Positions 7,720-16,423 of a stretch of DNA of 38,962 bases are shown piece by piece. The notes below the pieces were generated by a model. It was not told where the DNA came from. It did no database searches and was given only the letters and a program-made list of their open reading frames with translations. The stretch covers positions 1 through 38,962 of the forward strand of contig CAZZKG010000033.1 in assembly GCA_964654825.1 (NCBI GenBank), in the 5' to 3' direction. Numbering within the stretch: the stretch's first letter is position 1; each line of letters opens with the position of its first letter. The translations under genes and the position numbers were made by a program. Origin of the DNA: CAZZKG01 sp964654825 (GTDB taxonomy: Bacteria > Gemmatimonadota > CAZMKB01).

Positions 7720-8166
7720 ATGAACTCTGATCCCGGCACCTATGTTTTAATTCTCCGAAGTCGTTCCAAAGCCACCACCCGGGTAGGCCGGTTGGGTCGG
7801 GTTACACTCGATGTGGGATACTACCTGTATGTCGGCAGCGCATTCGGACCGGGTGGCGTGAAGGCGCGGGTGTCACGGCATTTTCGTAAAGATAAACGTC
7901 GTCACTGGCACATCGACTATCTGCGTGAATACCTGGAGCCCATCAGCGCGTGGTATACCCACGACCGCAAGTATCTCGAGCACCAGTGGGCCCGGCTCCT
8001 CTCGGAAGTGAGCGGACTGTCTTCTATCCAGGGATTCGGCTCGAGTGATTGTGCCTGTATTTCACATCTGTTCTACACTCAGGGGGAACCGGATTTCGTC
8101 CACTTCTCTGACCTGATCGGGAGCGGGCTCGAGTCGTGTTCGTTCCATGAATCAGATGCACCCTGA
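7720..8166 (+). CDS. GIY-YIG domain protein, DUF123 family
   Basis: 148 residues. The GIY-YIG core is present as GTYVLIL near the N-terminus and YYLYVGSA around residues 34-41, followed by Arg-rich KARVSRHFR and WHIDYL. This layout, with a C-terminal Cys/His segment (SSDCACISHLF), matches the DUF123 group, which occurs alone or fused to endonuclease III. A role in DNA processing is likely but the substrate is unknown. No obvious strong ribosome site precedes the ATG; it sits 43 bases after a strong promoter. The gene ends 20 bases before the convergent HEAT-protein gene. Confidence 0.85.
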   Translation: MNSDPGTYVLILRSRSKATTRVGRLGRVTLDVGYYLYVGSAFGPGGVKARVSRHFRKDKRRHWHIDYLREYLEPISAWYTHDRKYLEHQWARLLSEVSGLSSIQGFGSSDCACISHLFYTQGEPDFVHFSDLIGSGLESCSFHESDAP

Positions 8167-8186
8167 TTTTAACTCAGTGTCCACAC

Positions 8187-9626
8187 CTATCGGTTGATCA
8201 ATTCCTCGAGAAAATCCAGGGCCCTCGTGTCGCCTGTGTTCCCGAGCCAGAAAATAGCCGTGCGCTGAAGGCCGCTGTCGGTTTCGCTGCCGGCGATAGT
8301 GATCAGTTTGTCCACAGCAACCGGATCTTTGCTGTGACCCAGCATGTATATGACCTGCTCCCTCGTTTCGGTGAGCTCGAACCGGTCGTACAGTTCGACC
8401 AGCTCGTCGGTTTTGATGTAACCCCCCTCACCTGCAAGATGGAGCGCTGTCGTACGGTTCGATTCGTCTTCACTATCGTCGAGAAAAACACTTCTGAGCC
8501 ACTTTCCCGTCCGGTCTTCGGAGAGATTGGCGATCGCGAATATGATCCCTTCCTTGAGGCCACTGTCTGTCAGGTTGTCATACATCTCGTCGAGAAAGGA
8601 AAAGCTCTCCGGTACGTTTTTATCGGCAATTCCCATGATCGCGATCTGTCGGAAATCCCTGGGTGCGTTTTCATCTGCCGCCAGTTCTTCGAGAAGAGAG
8701 AGTGATCGCGTGTCCGGGTTATGCGCCAGCGCTTCGACCGCTTTCAGGCGGAGGCGCACATCGCTCGAGTTTTTTGCGATATCTGCCAGAGCGAGTAAGG
8801 TGCTCTCACTCTTCATGTTGGAGAGCCAGAAGACCGCCACTTCACGGACTTCGATGGCCGGATCGTTTTCGATCACATCCAGGAGAAGATCTTCGCTCTC
8901 CTTCGTGTACTCCTGGCCGATCAGGAAAATCGCCTGTTCGCGCAACCTCGCAGTATCTTCGGTCCGCCTCGATAGAATCTTGCGAACGATGGGAAACGCC
9001 CGGTCCGGATCGATACTTATGAGGGCGTTAAGCGCAACCAGACGTGTGTCTTCTTCCTCATCAAGAGATGGTTGGGCAGGGGGCTCGGGAACCATGGCCG
9101 GTAACGGAAGTCTTTCCATTATTTCCTGCTGCACTTCAAACTCTTCTGATATCCTCTCGGCCTCCCGGACGATCTCTGCGTGGTTTACGGCCAGCTCGGC
9201 GGCCTGCCTGGCCACGAGTTCGGCGGCCTCCACATCACCACGCCTGGCCAGCTCTCCCCTGATTCGAGCGGCGAGTTCGGCCGCATCGCCACTCGTCGCG
9301 GCTTCGGCGTATTGCCTGTTCTGCAGCGCGAGCACTTCTCCGGCCGTTCGCAGATTGGAAATACCTCCCAGACGGTACCACGCGAATGCCTCCCAGTACA
9401 ACGCGTCACCGGCGAAAGCTGAGGCAGAGTATTCCTCGTAGATCCGGTGAAACTCAGCCGCGGCCTGCCGGTATTCTTCCTGCGCGAGCGCTTCCTGAGC
9501 AGAATCATAGAGAGATTCTACCGGATCCTGCTCCCCGGCGAACAAAGACGTTGAAAACAAGACAATCAGAGTGAACAGAAAAAGGAGACTGACCGGGCGG
9601 AAAGGGATAAGTCGTCTTTTCATCAT
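8187..9626 (-). CDS. Exported TPR/HEAT-repeat protein
   Basis: 479 residues beginning with a Sec signal peptide (cleavage probably after SLFA, residue 30). Residues 35-90 look like a tetratricopeptide or YbgF-like tandem (ALAQEEYRQAAAEFHRIYEEYSAS). An Ala/Glu-rich, probably helical or coiled-coil section follows, and from about 195 to the end there are HEAT-like repeats of about 30-36 residues (ALNALISIDPDRAFPIVRKIL, then repeated LLxVIENDPAIEVREVAVFWLSN-type units). No catalytic motif is visible, so it is a protein-binding scaffold in the periplasm. It follows the anti-sigma-like gene by 6 bases and likely belongs to that signalling unit. ATG at 9626 is followed by a second ATG; AGGAGG precedes both. 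Confidence 0.85.
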   Translation of the reverse strand: MMKRRLIPFRPVSLLFLFTLIVLFSTSLFAGEQDPVESLYDSAQEALAQEEYRQAAAEFHRIYEEYSASAFAGDALYWEAFAWYRLGGISNLRTAGEVLALQNRQYAEAATSGDAAELAARIRGELARRGDVEAAELVARQAAELAVNHAEIVREAERISEEFEVQQEIMERLPLPAMVPEPPAQPSLDEEEDTRLVALNALISIDPDRAFPIVRKILSRRTEDTARLREQAIFLIGQEYTKESEDLLLDVIENDPAIEVREVAVFWLSNMKSESTLLALADIAKNSSDVRLRLKAVEALAHNPDTRSLSLLEELAADENAPRDFRQIAIMGIADKNVPESFSFLDEMYDNLTDSGLKEGIIFAIANLSEDRTGKWLRSVFLDDSEDESNRTTALHLAGEGGYIKTDELVELYDRFELTETREQVIYMLGHSKDPVAVDKLITIAGSETDSGLQRTAIFWLGNTGDTRALDFLEELINR

Positions 9627-9632
9627 ATCCTC

Positions 9633-10313
9633 CTAAACACCGGTCGCTCTGCCGCCGGCGGATGATTTATTACGGACTCTCATAAGAACATCCTTCCTGT
9701 TCAATCCATCCTGGATTCTATTTCGTTCTCTGGTATTCTGCTCCTCATCGTAGTGAGATGAGCCTAACTGAACCATCCGGGCGAGTACCAGTTCGAGGTC
9801 CTGGAGAAGCTGCTTCAGTTCGACATCCTCCGCCGCAGGTGAATCGAGGAGAAGTCGGGTCTCAGTCAACAGATCTCCGGCCCAGGCGGTGATTTTTTCA
9901 GGGGAGCTGTCTGTCGACTCGGAAGTTCTGAATCGCGTGAGCACTATGTCGGCTCGGGTCAAAAATGCATCGGTAACCTGCCGGTAGAGTCCGGTGTTCG
10001 CACCTCCTCCGGACAGGCCGCGCCGTGACGCGGCGGCGGCCTTCCCCGAAACGACGGGTGCCTCGGCAATTTTCACTTCCCGGTTCCCGGGATACCTGTA
10101 CCAGATCCCGAATATCAGAACAGCAACAGCTGCCGCCGCAAGGACCGGCCAGACGAATCGGCGCGTGCGCCGCCGGCCCGTACGGGGGATTCTCGAGCCG
10201 GCTTTACGCCGAGACTCGATCCGCTCCCACATCTCCTCACGTGGAGTAGGTGGCGGGGAGTTGTACTCACGGGACGCCCGGCGGAGGATTTCCTCGAAAC
10301 GGTCTTTTTTCAT
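9633..10313 (-). CDS. Single-pass membrane protein, probable anti-sigma factor
   Basis: 226 residues. A charged cytoplasmic segment (1-52, many Arg) leads to one transmembrane helix (about 53-72, WPVLAAAAVAVLIFGIW) and a soluble, helical, presumably periplasmic domain. It has no HxxxCxxC zinc motif. The role is inferred from position: it overlaps the ECF sigma gene by 4 bases (ATGA) and is followed by the exported HEAT protein, the classic sigma, anti-sigma, sensor order. The N-terminal KDRFEEILRRA helix could be the sigma-binding part. I do not recognise a named family. Confidence 0.7.
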   Translation of the reverse strand: MKKDRFEEILRRASREYNSPPPTPREEMWERIESRRKAGSRIPRTGRRRTRRFVWPVLAAAAVAVLIFGIWYRYPGNREVKIAEAPVVSGKAAAASRRGLSGGGANTGLYRQVTDAFLTRADIVLTRFRTSESTDSSPEKITAWAGDLLTETRLLLDSPAAEDVELKQLLQDLELVLARMVQLGSSHYDEEQNTRERNRIQDGLNRKDVLMRVRNKSSAGGRATGV

Positions 10314-10864
10314 GATTCCACCTCATCGGGGTTGTTCACGGCTGCCATACCAAGAATCCGGCGCAGCGCTCCGTGAGCGCGAGCCAGCCTGGCCTTCGAT
10401 GTCCCGACGGGAATGTCGAGAATTTCAGCAATCTCCCGGTGTTTGTATCCTTCCACATCATGCATAACGACTGCCAATCGCAATTGATCGCTCAATGTAT
10501 CTATCGCCCTGCTCAGACTTCTTCGTAAATCGAGATCCGGCGCCTCCATTCCTCCCGAAGCTGATCCCGGATCATCCCACACATCTTCACGGTCCCGGTG
10601 CCTTTTCATTTTTCTCAACCCGTTCAGAATCACCGTGATCGCCACCGAGTGTAACCAGCTCGAAAGAGCGGAACGTCCCTCGAATGCGGCGAGTCGATCG
10701 AAGGCTCTTATGAAGGTCTCCTGCGTGAAATCTTCCGCCAGAGCCTCATCCCCGGTCATCCTGTATGCGAGCCGGTAAACACGTTCGACATGTCTGTCGT
10801 AGAATGTTCTCTCGGCAACGGGATCTCCGGCCACCGTCCGGGTGACCAGTTCGTTATCATCCAA
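10310..10864 (-). CDS. ECF-type RNA polymerase sigma factor
   Basis: 184 residues with sigma region 2 (VYRLAYRMTGDEALAEDFTQETFIRAF) and region 4 (HREIAEILDIPVGTSKARLARA helix-turn-helix) and no region 3, the ECF layout. The reading frame begins at TTG (10864) with GGAGG five bases upstream; no in-frame ATG gives region 2 in full. It overlaps the anti-sigma-like gene, so the products are made together. Directly upstream lies korB on the same strand, 120 bases away, without an obvious terminator. The target promoter is unknown. Confidence 0.9.
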   Translation of the reverse strand: MDDNELVTRTVAGDPVAERTFYDRHVERVYRLAYRMTGDEALAEDFTQETFIRAFDRLAAFEGRSALSSWLHSVAITVILNGLRKMKRHRDREDVWDDPGSASGGMEAPDLDLRRSLSRAIDTLSDQLRLAVVMHDVEGYKHREIAEILDIPVGTSKARLARAHGALRRILGMAAVNNPDEVES

Positions 10865-10984
10865 ATCATCCTCCGGGGAGAGTCTTCCGGCTCACCCTGT
10901 ATGACACGCCCGGATTGAAAAAGGTTGTGTCGCGGGGTCACTGAAGTTCCGGGAACCCGTTTGAGTCAGTATCTCTGCCGACTT

Positions 10985-11884
10985 CTACTTCTTGATGAAG
11001 AGCTTCTCGAACTCCGGTGGTCCCCCCGCCTTCGCTCTCTCTCGAGTCTCTTCCATCCGTTCGTCGAAGGTTTTTCGTCTCGTCTGATAATAGATGCCCG
11101 TACAGGGCCTGGCGGAGGCGGCAATCGTCATCGCCCGGCTGAAATCGGCGGGGTCGTGGTCATCGGGGAGGGAGGAGAGAGTTTTCCGCAGAAAATCATA
11201 GGTCATCCTCCTGTCGAAGGTGACGCACGGGCTGTACACTTTGACGAAGGAGAAGCCGCGGTGGCGAACGGCTTCCCTGAGTATCGCCGACATCTGATCG
11301 GGTTCGCCGGCCGAAGCTGCGGCCACGAAGGTCGCCTTGTAGGAGAGGGCGAGGAGCTCGGGGACGAGAGGTTCGTCGGGGTTTCCGTAAGGAGTTGTCG
11401 CAGTGATAGTGTCGATCGGGGTAGTCGGGGAAGCCTGTCCCTTGGTGAGCCCGTAAATGGAATTGTCGAGGAGGATGCAGGTGATGTCCACGTTCCTCCT
11501 CGCGACGTGGGGCAGGTGGCCGCCTCCGATGCCCAGGCAGTCACCGTCTCCCGTCACGGCGATCACCGTTAGGTCTGGCCGGGCCATCTTCGCCCCTGTG
11601 GCCACGGGCAGCGACCGTCCGTGCAGAGTGTGAAATCCGTAACAGTTCATGAATCCCGGAAACCTGCCGGAACATCCGATCCCTGAAATAAAGACCAGGT
11701 TCACCGGATCGATCGAAAGTGATGCGAGCGTGTAGTTGAGGGCGTGGCTCACCCCGAAGTAACCGCACCCCGGGCACCAGATGGGAAAATTACCCGAACG
11801 ATAGTCGAAGCCGCCTTTCCGCTCGACCGCACGGACGTCCGACACCACGGGTACCGGCGGGTGCTCTTCGTGTTTCTTCTTCAC
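10985..11884 (-). CDS. korB: 2-oxoacid:ferredoxin oxidoreductase, beta subunit
   Basis: 299 residues. Thiamine diphosphate-binding half of the enzyme that oxidatively decarboxylates a 2-oxoacid with CoA and reduces ferredoxin. WCPGCG (Cys37, Cys40), GIGCSG (Cys71) and SPC (Cys220) are the [4Fe-4S] ligands of this subunit. GDGDCLGIGG (112-121) with N131 is the TPP/Mg site. The motifs HTLHGR and IYGLTKGQASPTTP are typical of KorB/PorB-like two-subunit enzymes. 2-oxoglutarate is the most likely substrate, but pyruvate-like acids are not excluded. The start overlaps the korA stop by 4 bases. It is the last gene of the operon that begins at 18159. Confidence 0.93.
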   Translation of the reverse strand: MKKKHEEHPPVPVVSDVRAVERKGGFDYRSGNFPIWCPGCGYFGVSHALNYTLASLSIDPVNLVFISGIGCSGRFPGFMNCYGFHTLHGRSLPVATGAKMARPDLTVIAVTGDGDCLGIGGGHLPHVARRNVDITCILLDNSIYGLTKGQASPTTPIDTITATTPYGNPDEPLVPELLALSYKATFVAAASAGEPDQMSAILREAVRHRGFSFVKVYSPCVTFDRRMTYDFLRKTLSSLPDDHDPADFSRAMTIAASARPCTGIYYQTRRKTFDERMEETRERAKAGGPPEFEKLFIKK

Positions 11885-13659
11885 AAGAGTTCCCCTCTGA
11901 TGCGATCATACACTTCGCCCGGCTTGAGCGGCACTGATGACAGGAAAGGGAATTTCGAAAGCTTCACCCCTTCGAGCTCACTCCGCAAGAGGCCGGCCAG
12001 CTGTCCCGTCGCGTTGAGTTCGACAACGAGGATCTTTTTGAATTTCTTCAGGTTTCTTTCGAACCACTTCACGTTGACCGGGCAGATCATCGGCACCTTG
12101 ATGGCCGCCACCCTGATACCGTCACCGCCTGCGAGTTTCTGGACATCGCGGATGACACCGAATGTCGAGCCCCAGCTTATTACCGCTGTTCTGGCGTCCC
12201 TCGATCCGTACACCCGGGGTTTCGGACCTTCCGACAGTATCCCCTTCATCTTTCTGTACCGTTTTTCCGTATTAACTATGTGGAGATCGCTCGTGTATCC
12301 CGGTTTTCCGGTCTCATCGTGTTCGAGCCCCGTCTGCGTGTAGAAGAACCGGCCTGATCCGGGGATGGCCCTCGGCGAGATGCCGCTATCGGTGAGCCGG
12401 TATCTCCGGTACTCCTCCTCCAAGCCGGGATCGGGCGCGATGTTGGTGCTGTCTCGCCAGGCCGGATCGTATTCGAACGCCGGAACGCTTTCCTGCCTGT
12501 TAGATAGGAAAAAGTCGAGGAGAACGATGACCGGGAGCTGGTATTTCTCGGCGATTCGGAGTGCCGTGATCATCATGGGAAAGCATTCTGCCACGTTAGA
12601 CGGTGCGAGAACCACCCGGGGAGAGTCACCGCTGGCTCCGTGCACGGCTATGTTGAGATCCGACTGTTCGGATTTCGTAGGGAGCCCCGTCGATGGCCCA
12701 CCCCTCTGACAGTTCACGATGACGGCGGGATTCTCCGCCATGACCGACAGGTTGATCATCTCCGTCATGAGGGAGAGACCGGGACCGGACGTGGCGGTCA
12801 TCGCCCTCTTCCCGACGTAGAAGGCACCGATGACCGCTCCAATCGCCGATATCTCATCCTCAGTCTGGACTACGGTCCCGCCGGTCTTGACGAGATCTTT
12901 CGCGAGAATCTCCATGATCTTCGTCGCCGGTGTAATTGGGTATCCGGCGTAGAACCCGAGACCGGCAGCCATCGCCCCGTACGCCGCCGCCTCGTTTCCG
13001 GTCAGGATCACTTTTTCTCTCTTCGATTTTCCGGGTGTCGGGGCAAAAAAGCTGTCCCTCTTCTGGACCTCGTCCCGGCCGTATTCATAACCCATCCAGA
13101 GACAGGTGAGGTTCTTCTCGATTAGGTCCTTCCCTTTTTTTCCGAACCGCGCCCGGAGGTATCTCTCGAAAGGATCGATGGGGAAGCCGAAAACCCCCCC
13201 GAAGGCTCCGACGGCCGCGATGTTCTTCGACCTCATGGTCCCGAATGTCTTTGATGAAATGGTGCCGATGGGGACGCCGTAGGCAATGACGTCGGGGGAG
13301 AGCCTGCTCATCAGGCTGTCTTCTTCTTCCAGGTAGGTGGGGAGGTCATTATCGAAAATGACGATGGCCCCCTCACTGAGATCATCAATCTGTTCGATCG
13401 CGAATGTGCTGTTGAGGGCGATCAGGAGGTCCGTATCTCCTCCCCTCGAATTGATTTCGGATTCCGAGGCTCTTACCTGGAACACGGTCTTGCCCGATCC
13501 TTTTATCTCCGCGCCGTAGTCGTTGAATGTGAGTATGTTGAGCCCGGCGATGGTCAGCGCTTCGACGAGAAAGTTACCAGTGAGGATGACCCCGTCTCCC
13601 GCGATGCCGCAGGTCCGTATCGTCATGTCGAATTTTTTCTGACTCGATTTCGCCGCCAT
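11881..13659 (-). CDS. korA: 2-oxoacid:ferredoxin oxidoreductase, fused gamma-alpha subunit
   Basis: 592 residues. Residues 12-190 are the gamma domain (GIAGDGVILTGNFLVEAL), and residues 216 onward the alpha pyrimidine-binding domain with YPITPAT (240-246), TEDEISAIG and TATSGPGLSLM. The gamma-alpha fusion with a separate beta subunit is the KorAB layout. With KorB it forms the CoA-dependent 2-oxoacid:ferredoxin oxidoreductase of anaerobic carbon metabolism, in either oxidative or reductive direction. ATG at 13659 is 3 bases after the preceding stop. Confidence 0.93.
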   Translation of the reverse strand: MAAKSSQKKFDMTIRTCGIAGDGVILTGNFLVEALTIAGLNILTFNDYGAEIKGSGKTVFQVRASESEINSRGGDTDLLIALNSTFAIEQIDDLSEGAIVIFDNDLPTYLEEEDSLMSRLSPDVIAYGVPIGTISSKTFGTMRSKNIAAVGAFGGVFGFPIDPFERYLRARFGKKGKDLIEKNLTCLWMGYEYGRDEVQKRDSFFAPTPGKSKREKVILTGNEAAAYGAMAAGLGFYAGYPITPATKIMEILAKDLVKTGGTVVQTEDEISAIGAVIGAFYVGKRAMTATSGPGLSLMTEMINLSVMAENPAVIVNCQRGGPSTGLPTKSEQSDLNIAVHGASGDSPRVVLAPSNVAECFPMMITALRIAEKYQLPVIVLLDFFLSNRQESVPAFEYDPAWRDSTNIAPDPGLEEEYRRYRLTDSGISPRAIPGSGRFFYTQTGLEHDETGKPGYTSDLHIVNTEKRYRKMKGILSEGPKPRVYGSRDARTAVISWGSTFGVIRDVQKLAGGDGIRVAAIKVPMICPVNVKWFERNLKKFKKILVVELNATGQLAGLLRSELEGVKLSKFPFLSSVPLKPGEVYDRIRGELL

Positions 13660-13662
13660 CGG

Positions 13663-14694
13663 TTAGAACCTCTTCCACCAGGGGGTGCCTACCTCGACCC
13701 CTTCGATGTCGTACGGATTCACTTTCAGGGTGTCATAGACGGTCGGTTTCCCTGTCATGTTGAGACCGGCGATCCTGCCCTGGACCTTCGCGTTGGGCCA
13801 TCCGAAGTTGAGGTAATAATTGCGCATCCCCCTGTGATAGGGCTGCGCGCAATCGCCCGCGGCCCACACATCCTCCACGCTCGTCCGGAGATGCTCATCG
13901 ACGAGAATCCCCCTGTCGATCTCTATCTCCCGGGCGCTCAAGAATGAGACTTCGGGGCTGTATCCGTATGAACCCGTTATCAGACAGGACGTGACTTTTT
14001 TTCCTTTCCTGGTCCCTATCGTGAGCAGATCTCCCGTCTGCCGGATGCTGCCTATGTCGTCTTCGACGATGAGTGTGAGACATGGTTCCCGCCGCAGTCT
14101 ACGGACGATCTCTTCGAAGTCCGGGTCCGATAGCGAGAGGGGCCAGAAACTTTCTCGGTTGAGAAGGAAGGAGACCCCGATCTTTTTTTTCAGGAGAGAT
14201 TTGAGCAGCTCCAGCGATGCGAGACTGCCGCCGATGACGAACACGTCGGGCGCACTGCCGAGCTTTTCTCTCAGGACGCGAGCGTCGTCGAGGGTCCTCA
14301 GGGTGTGGATCGGGTCGCACACCGGCTCGAGGTACACGGGGATGTGCGGTCTGGAACCTGATGCGATCAGCAGCCTGTCGTATCCGAGTACCTCTCTGTG
14401 TCTGAAAAAAACCTTCCGACTTCGGAAGTCGACCCTCTCGACCTCCTGGCCGATCCTCAGATCGAGCCGCTTCGCGGAATAGAATCCGGCCTCATGGATC
14501 AGGAGTTTCGACTCAGGGGTGGCTCCGCTGATGAACCTGGGGAGGGCGTATCGGCGATACGGCAGGTCGAATTCGGATGAAATGATGGTCACCCGTCCCC
14601 GGGAGTCGCGCTTCCTGATTGTCAGAGCTGCGGTGATGCCGGAGATACCGGACCCGATGATGACATAATGCAGCCGGTTATTCGTCTGTCCCAT
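13663..14694 (-). CDS. FAD/NAD(P)-dependent oxidoreductase (rubredoxin/nitrite reductase-type)
   Basis: 343 residues of the two-dinucleotide-binding-domain flavoprotein fold. FAD motif GSGISGITAAL at 14-24, central NAD(P) motif VIGGSLASLELLKSLL, and C-terminal FAD contact VWAAGDCA. There is no redox Cys pair, so it is not thioredoxin-reductase-like; it resembles NADH:rubredoxin or ferredoxin reductases. It overlaps the GltD-like gene by 17 bases and precedes korA by 3, so it is likely the partner that moves electrons between NAD(P)H and the ferredoxin used by KorAB. That partnership is inferred from position. Confidence 0.85.
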   Translation of the reverse strand: MGQTNNRLHYVIIGSGISGITAALTIRKRDSRGRVTIISSEFDLPYRRYALPRFISGATPESKLLIHEAGFYSAKRLDLRIGQEVERVDFRSRKVFFRHREVLGYDRLLIASGSRPHIPVYLEPVCDPIHTLRTLDDARVLREKLGSAPDVFVIGGSLASLELLKSLLKKKIGVSFLLNRESFWPLSLSDPDFEEIVRRLRREPCLTLIVEDDIGSIRQTGDLLTIGTRKGKKVTSCLITGSYGYSPEVSFLSAREIEIDRGILVDEHLRTSVEDVWAAGDCAQPYHRGMRNYYLNFGWPNAKVQGRIAGLNMTGKPTVYDTLKVNPYDIEGVEVGTPWWKRF

Positions 14695-16423
14695 AACTTT
14701 CCTCGAGAGATACCTTCGTCAGACTGATGCAGCGTGTCGGGCAGACCCTCTCGCAGTTGCCGCATCGGATGCACCTGTCCCCGTCGATGAAGATCGCCCT
14801 CACATCGTTCCATCGGTTAGCTTCTGTGACACTCTCGATGATGCCGTCCGGTGTCACCGTGAACCGGTTGACTTTTTTGATGCAGTCACGGGGAGCAACC
14901 TCGATGCAGGCCATGCAGTATATACACCTCGTGACGTCTATCTCGAATTTGTAGTGGCAGAGGTAGCATCGCTTCGCTTCCGTAGACGCGGTCTTTTTGG
15001 GGTATCCCTTTTCCACTTCGACACGGTATCCCTGCCTCTTCCGGCGACTCACCGTCGGCATCTTCTGCCGATCGATGAAGTCGTACTCCCTCATCCTCCC
15101 GGTGTCCGGGGCTTTGGCGGTGACGAGGTTCTGCCGGTGCCGGTACGTGCCAGTGAGGTATTCATCCACCGATGCCGCGACATGTCTCCCGTGCGCGATG
15201 GCGCCTATGACATTGCCCGGCCCGGTGATGCAGTCGCCCGCTAAAAACAGGCCCTCGCGTGTCGTGGCGTGAGTGTCCGGTTTGATTACCGGTGCCCCCC
15301 GTTCGTTCTTCTCAATGCCCGTGCCGTCGGATATAAACGGGAAGGTCGCGTGCTGCCCGATCGCGATGAGGACCGAATCCGCACCGACGGTGAAATCCGA
15401 GCCCTCGATCTCCCTGAAGTCCGTGACCGCATACTGTCGGTCTGCCGAGAGCGGTGTCGTCCTGACGAAGTCGATGGCGGTGACGGCCCCGTTTGTCCCG
15501 TGGATCCGGATCGGTTTCACGAGAGGATGGAGCCCTATCCTCTCGATTTTCAGCTCGTGAATCTCCTCCCGGGTACCGGAGAGGTACGCTTCGGTGCTCA
15601 GGAAGTAGAGACCGACATCTCTGCCGCCGAACCTCGTGGCGGCCCGCGCGCAGTCGAGCGAAGTGAATCCGCCTCCGATAACAACCACCTTCTCTCCTAT
15701 CGTGGTCTTACCGGTGAGATTGACCTGTTCGAGAAACGGCAGGCCGTAGTGCACTCCGTCGAGGTCCACCCCGGGGATACCGATGGCATTGGGGAGCTGA
15801 GTCCCCGAAGCGACGACGGTGGCATCGAATTTTAACAGGAGCTCTTCGAGATCGAGATCTTTACCGATCGCGGTGTGTGTGATGATTTCGACACCGAGAG
15901 CTCTGATAAAGTCCATCTCCTCCTCCAGTACGTCCCTCGGAAGCCGGAATTCGGGGATGCCGAGAGCGAGCATTCCGCCTGTAACTTCATGAGCTTCGTA
16001 CACGGTAACCATGTGTCCGAGGAGAGCGAGGTCATGGGCGGCGGCCAGTCCCGATGGACCACTGCCGATGATGGCCACTTTTTTGCCTGTCGGCGCATAC
16101 AGCGGTACGGGCATGATGGCCTCTTTCCTGTTGTCCGCGGCGACTCTCTTTAGGAAGCAGATCGCAACCGGTGCTCCCAGATCGCTCTCACCGTGCCTGC
16201 AGCTGTCCTCGCACGGTCTGCTGCAGATACGGCCGAGGACTCCCGGTAGGATGTTCGAGTGTCTGTTTATCCCGTACGAGAGGTCGTACTCGGTCCCTGA
16301 TATCGTTGAGATGTAGGCCGGAATGTTGGTGAGAGCGGGGCATGACCACTGGCAGGGTATGTTCTTCCGGATCCAGTGGAGTTCCCTCCGGCCGACGGGT
16401 TTCTTCTCGAGTACCTTATTCAC
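14678..16423 (-). CDS. GltD-type flavoprotein with N- and C-terminal Fe-S domains
   Basis: 581 residues. The N-terminal Fe-S domain has IPCQWSCP (Cys24, Cys28) and GRICSRPCEDSC (Cys67, Cys71, Cys75). The FAD site is GSGPSG at 120-125 and the NAD(P) site VIGGGFTSLDCARAA. The C-terminus is ferredoxin-like: CYLCHYKFEID, then CIYCMACIEVAPRDC, which lacks the usual fourth Cys before Pro, then a complete CIRCGNCERVCP. It is related to the small subunit of glutamate synthase, NfnB and similar electron-bifurcating or transhydrogenase modules, but no large GltB-like subunit is present here. Start is GTG at 16423, overlapping the U32 gene by 8 bases. The role is probably electron transfer between NAD(P)H and ferredoxin beside KorAB. 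Confidence 0.9.
   Translation of the reverse strand: MNKVLEKKPVGRRELHWIRKNIPCQWSCPALTNIPAYISTISGTEYDLSYGINRHSNILPGVLGRICSRPCEDSCRHGESDLGAPVAICFLKRVAADNRKEAIMPVPLYAPTGKKVAIIGSGPSGLAAAHDLALLGHMVTVYEAHEVTGGMLALGIPEFRLPRDVLEEEMDFIRALGVEIITHTAIGKDLDLEELLLKFDATVVASGTQLPNAIGIPGVDLDGVHYGLPFLEQVNLTGKTTIGEKVVVIGGGFTSLDCARAATRFGGRDVGLYFLSTEAYLSGTREEIHELKIERIGLHPLVKPIRIHGTNGAVTAIDFVRTTPLSADRQYAVTDFREIEGSDFTVGADSVLIAIGQHATFPFISDGTGIEKNERGAPVIKPDTHATTREGLFLAGDCITGPGNVIGAIAHGRHVAASVDEYLTGTYRHRQNLVTAKAPDTGRMREYDFIDRQKMPTVSRRKRQGYRVEVEKGYPKKTASTEAKRCYLCHYKFEIDVTRCIYCMACIEVAPRDCIKKVNRFTVTPDGIIESVTEANRWNDVRAIFIDGDRCIRCGNCERVCPTRCISLTKVSLEESYGTDE

Noticed and set aside
8527..9441. A 304-codon Ser/Ala/Arg-rich plus-strand frame.
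   Set aside because: Antisense to the HEAT-repeat gene; low-complexity composition typical of a shadow frame.
10944..10950. GGAACTT on the minus strand upstream of the first ECF sigma gene, a perfect RpoE-type -35 box.
   Set aside because: No fitting -10 box is found 15-18 bases downstream, so an autoregulated promoter is not supported.
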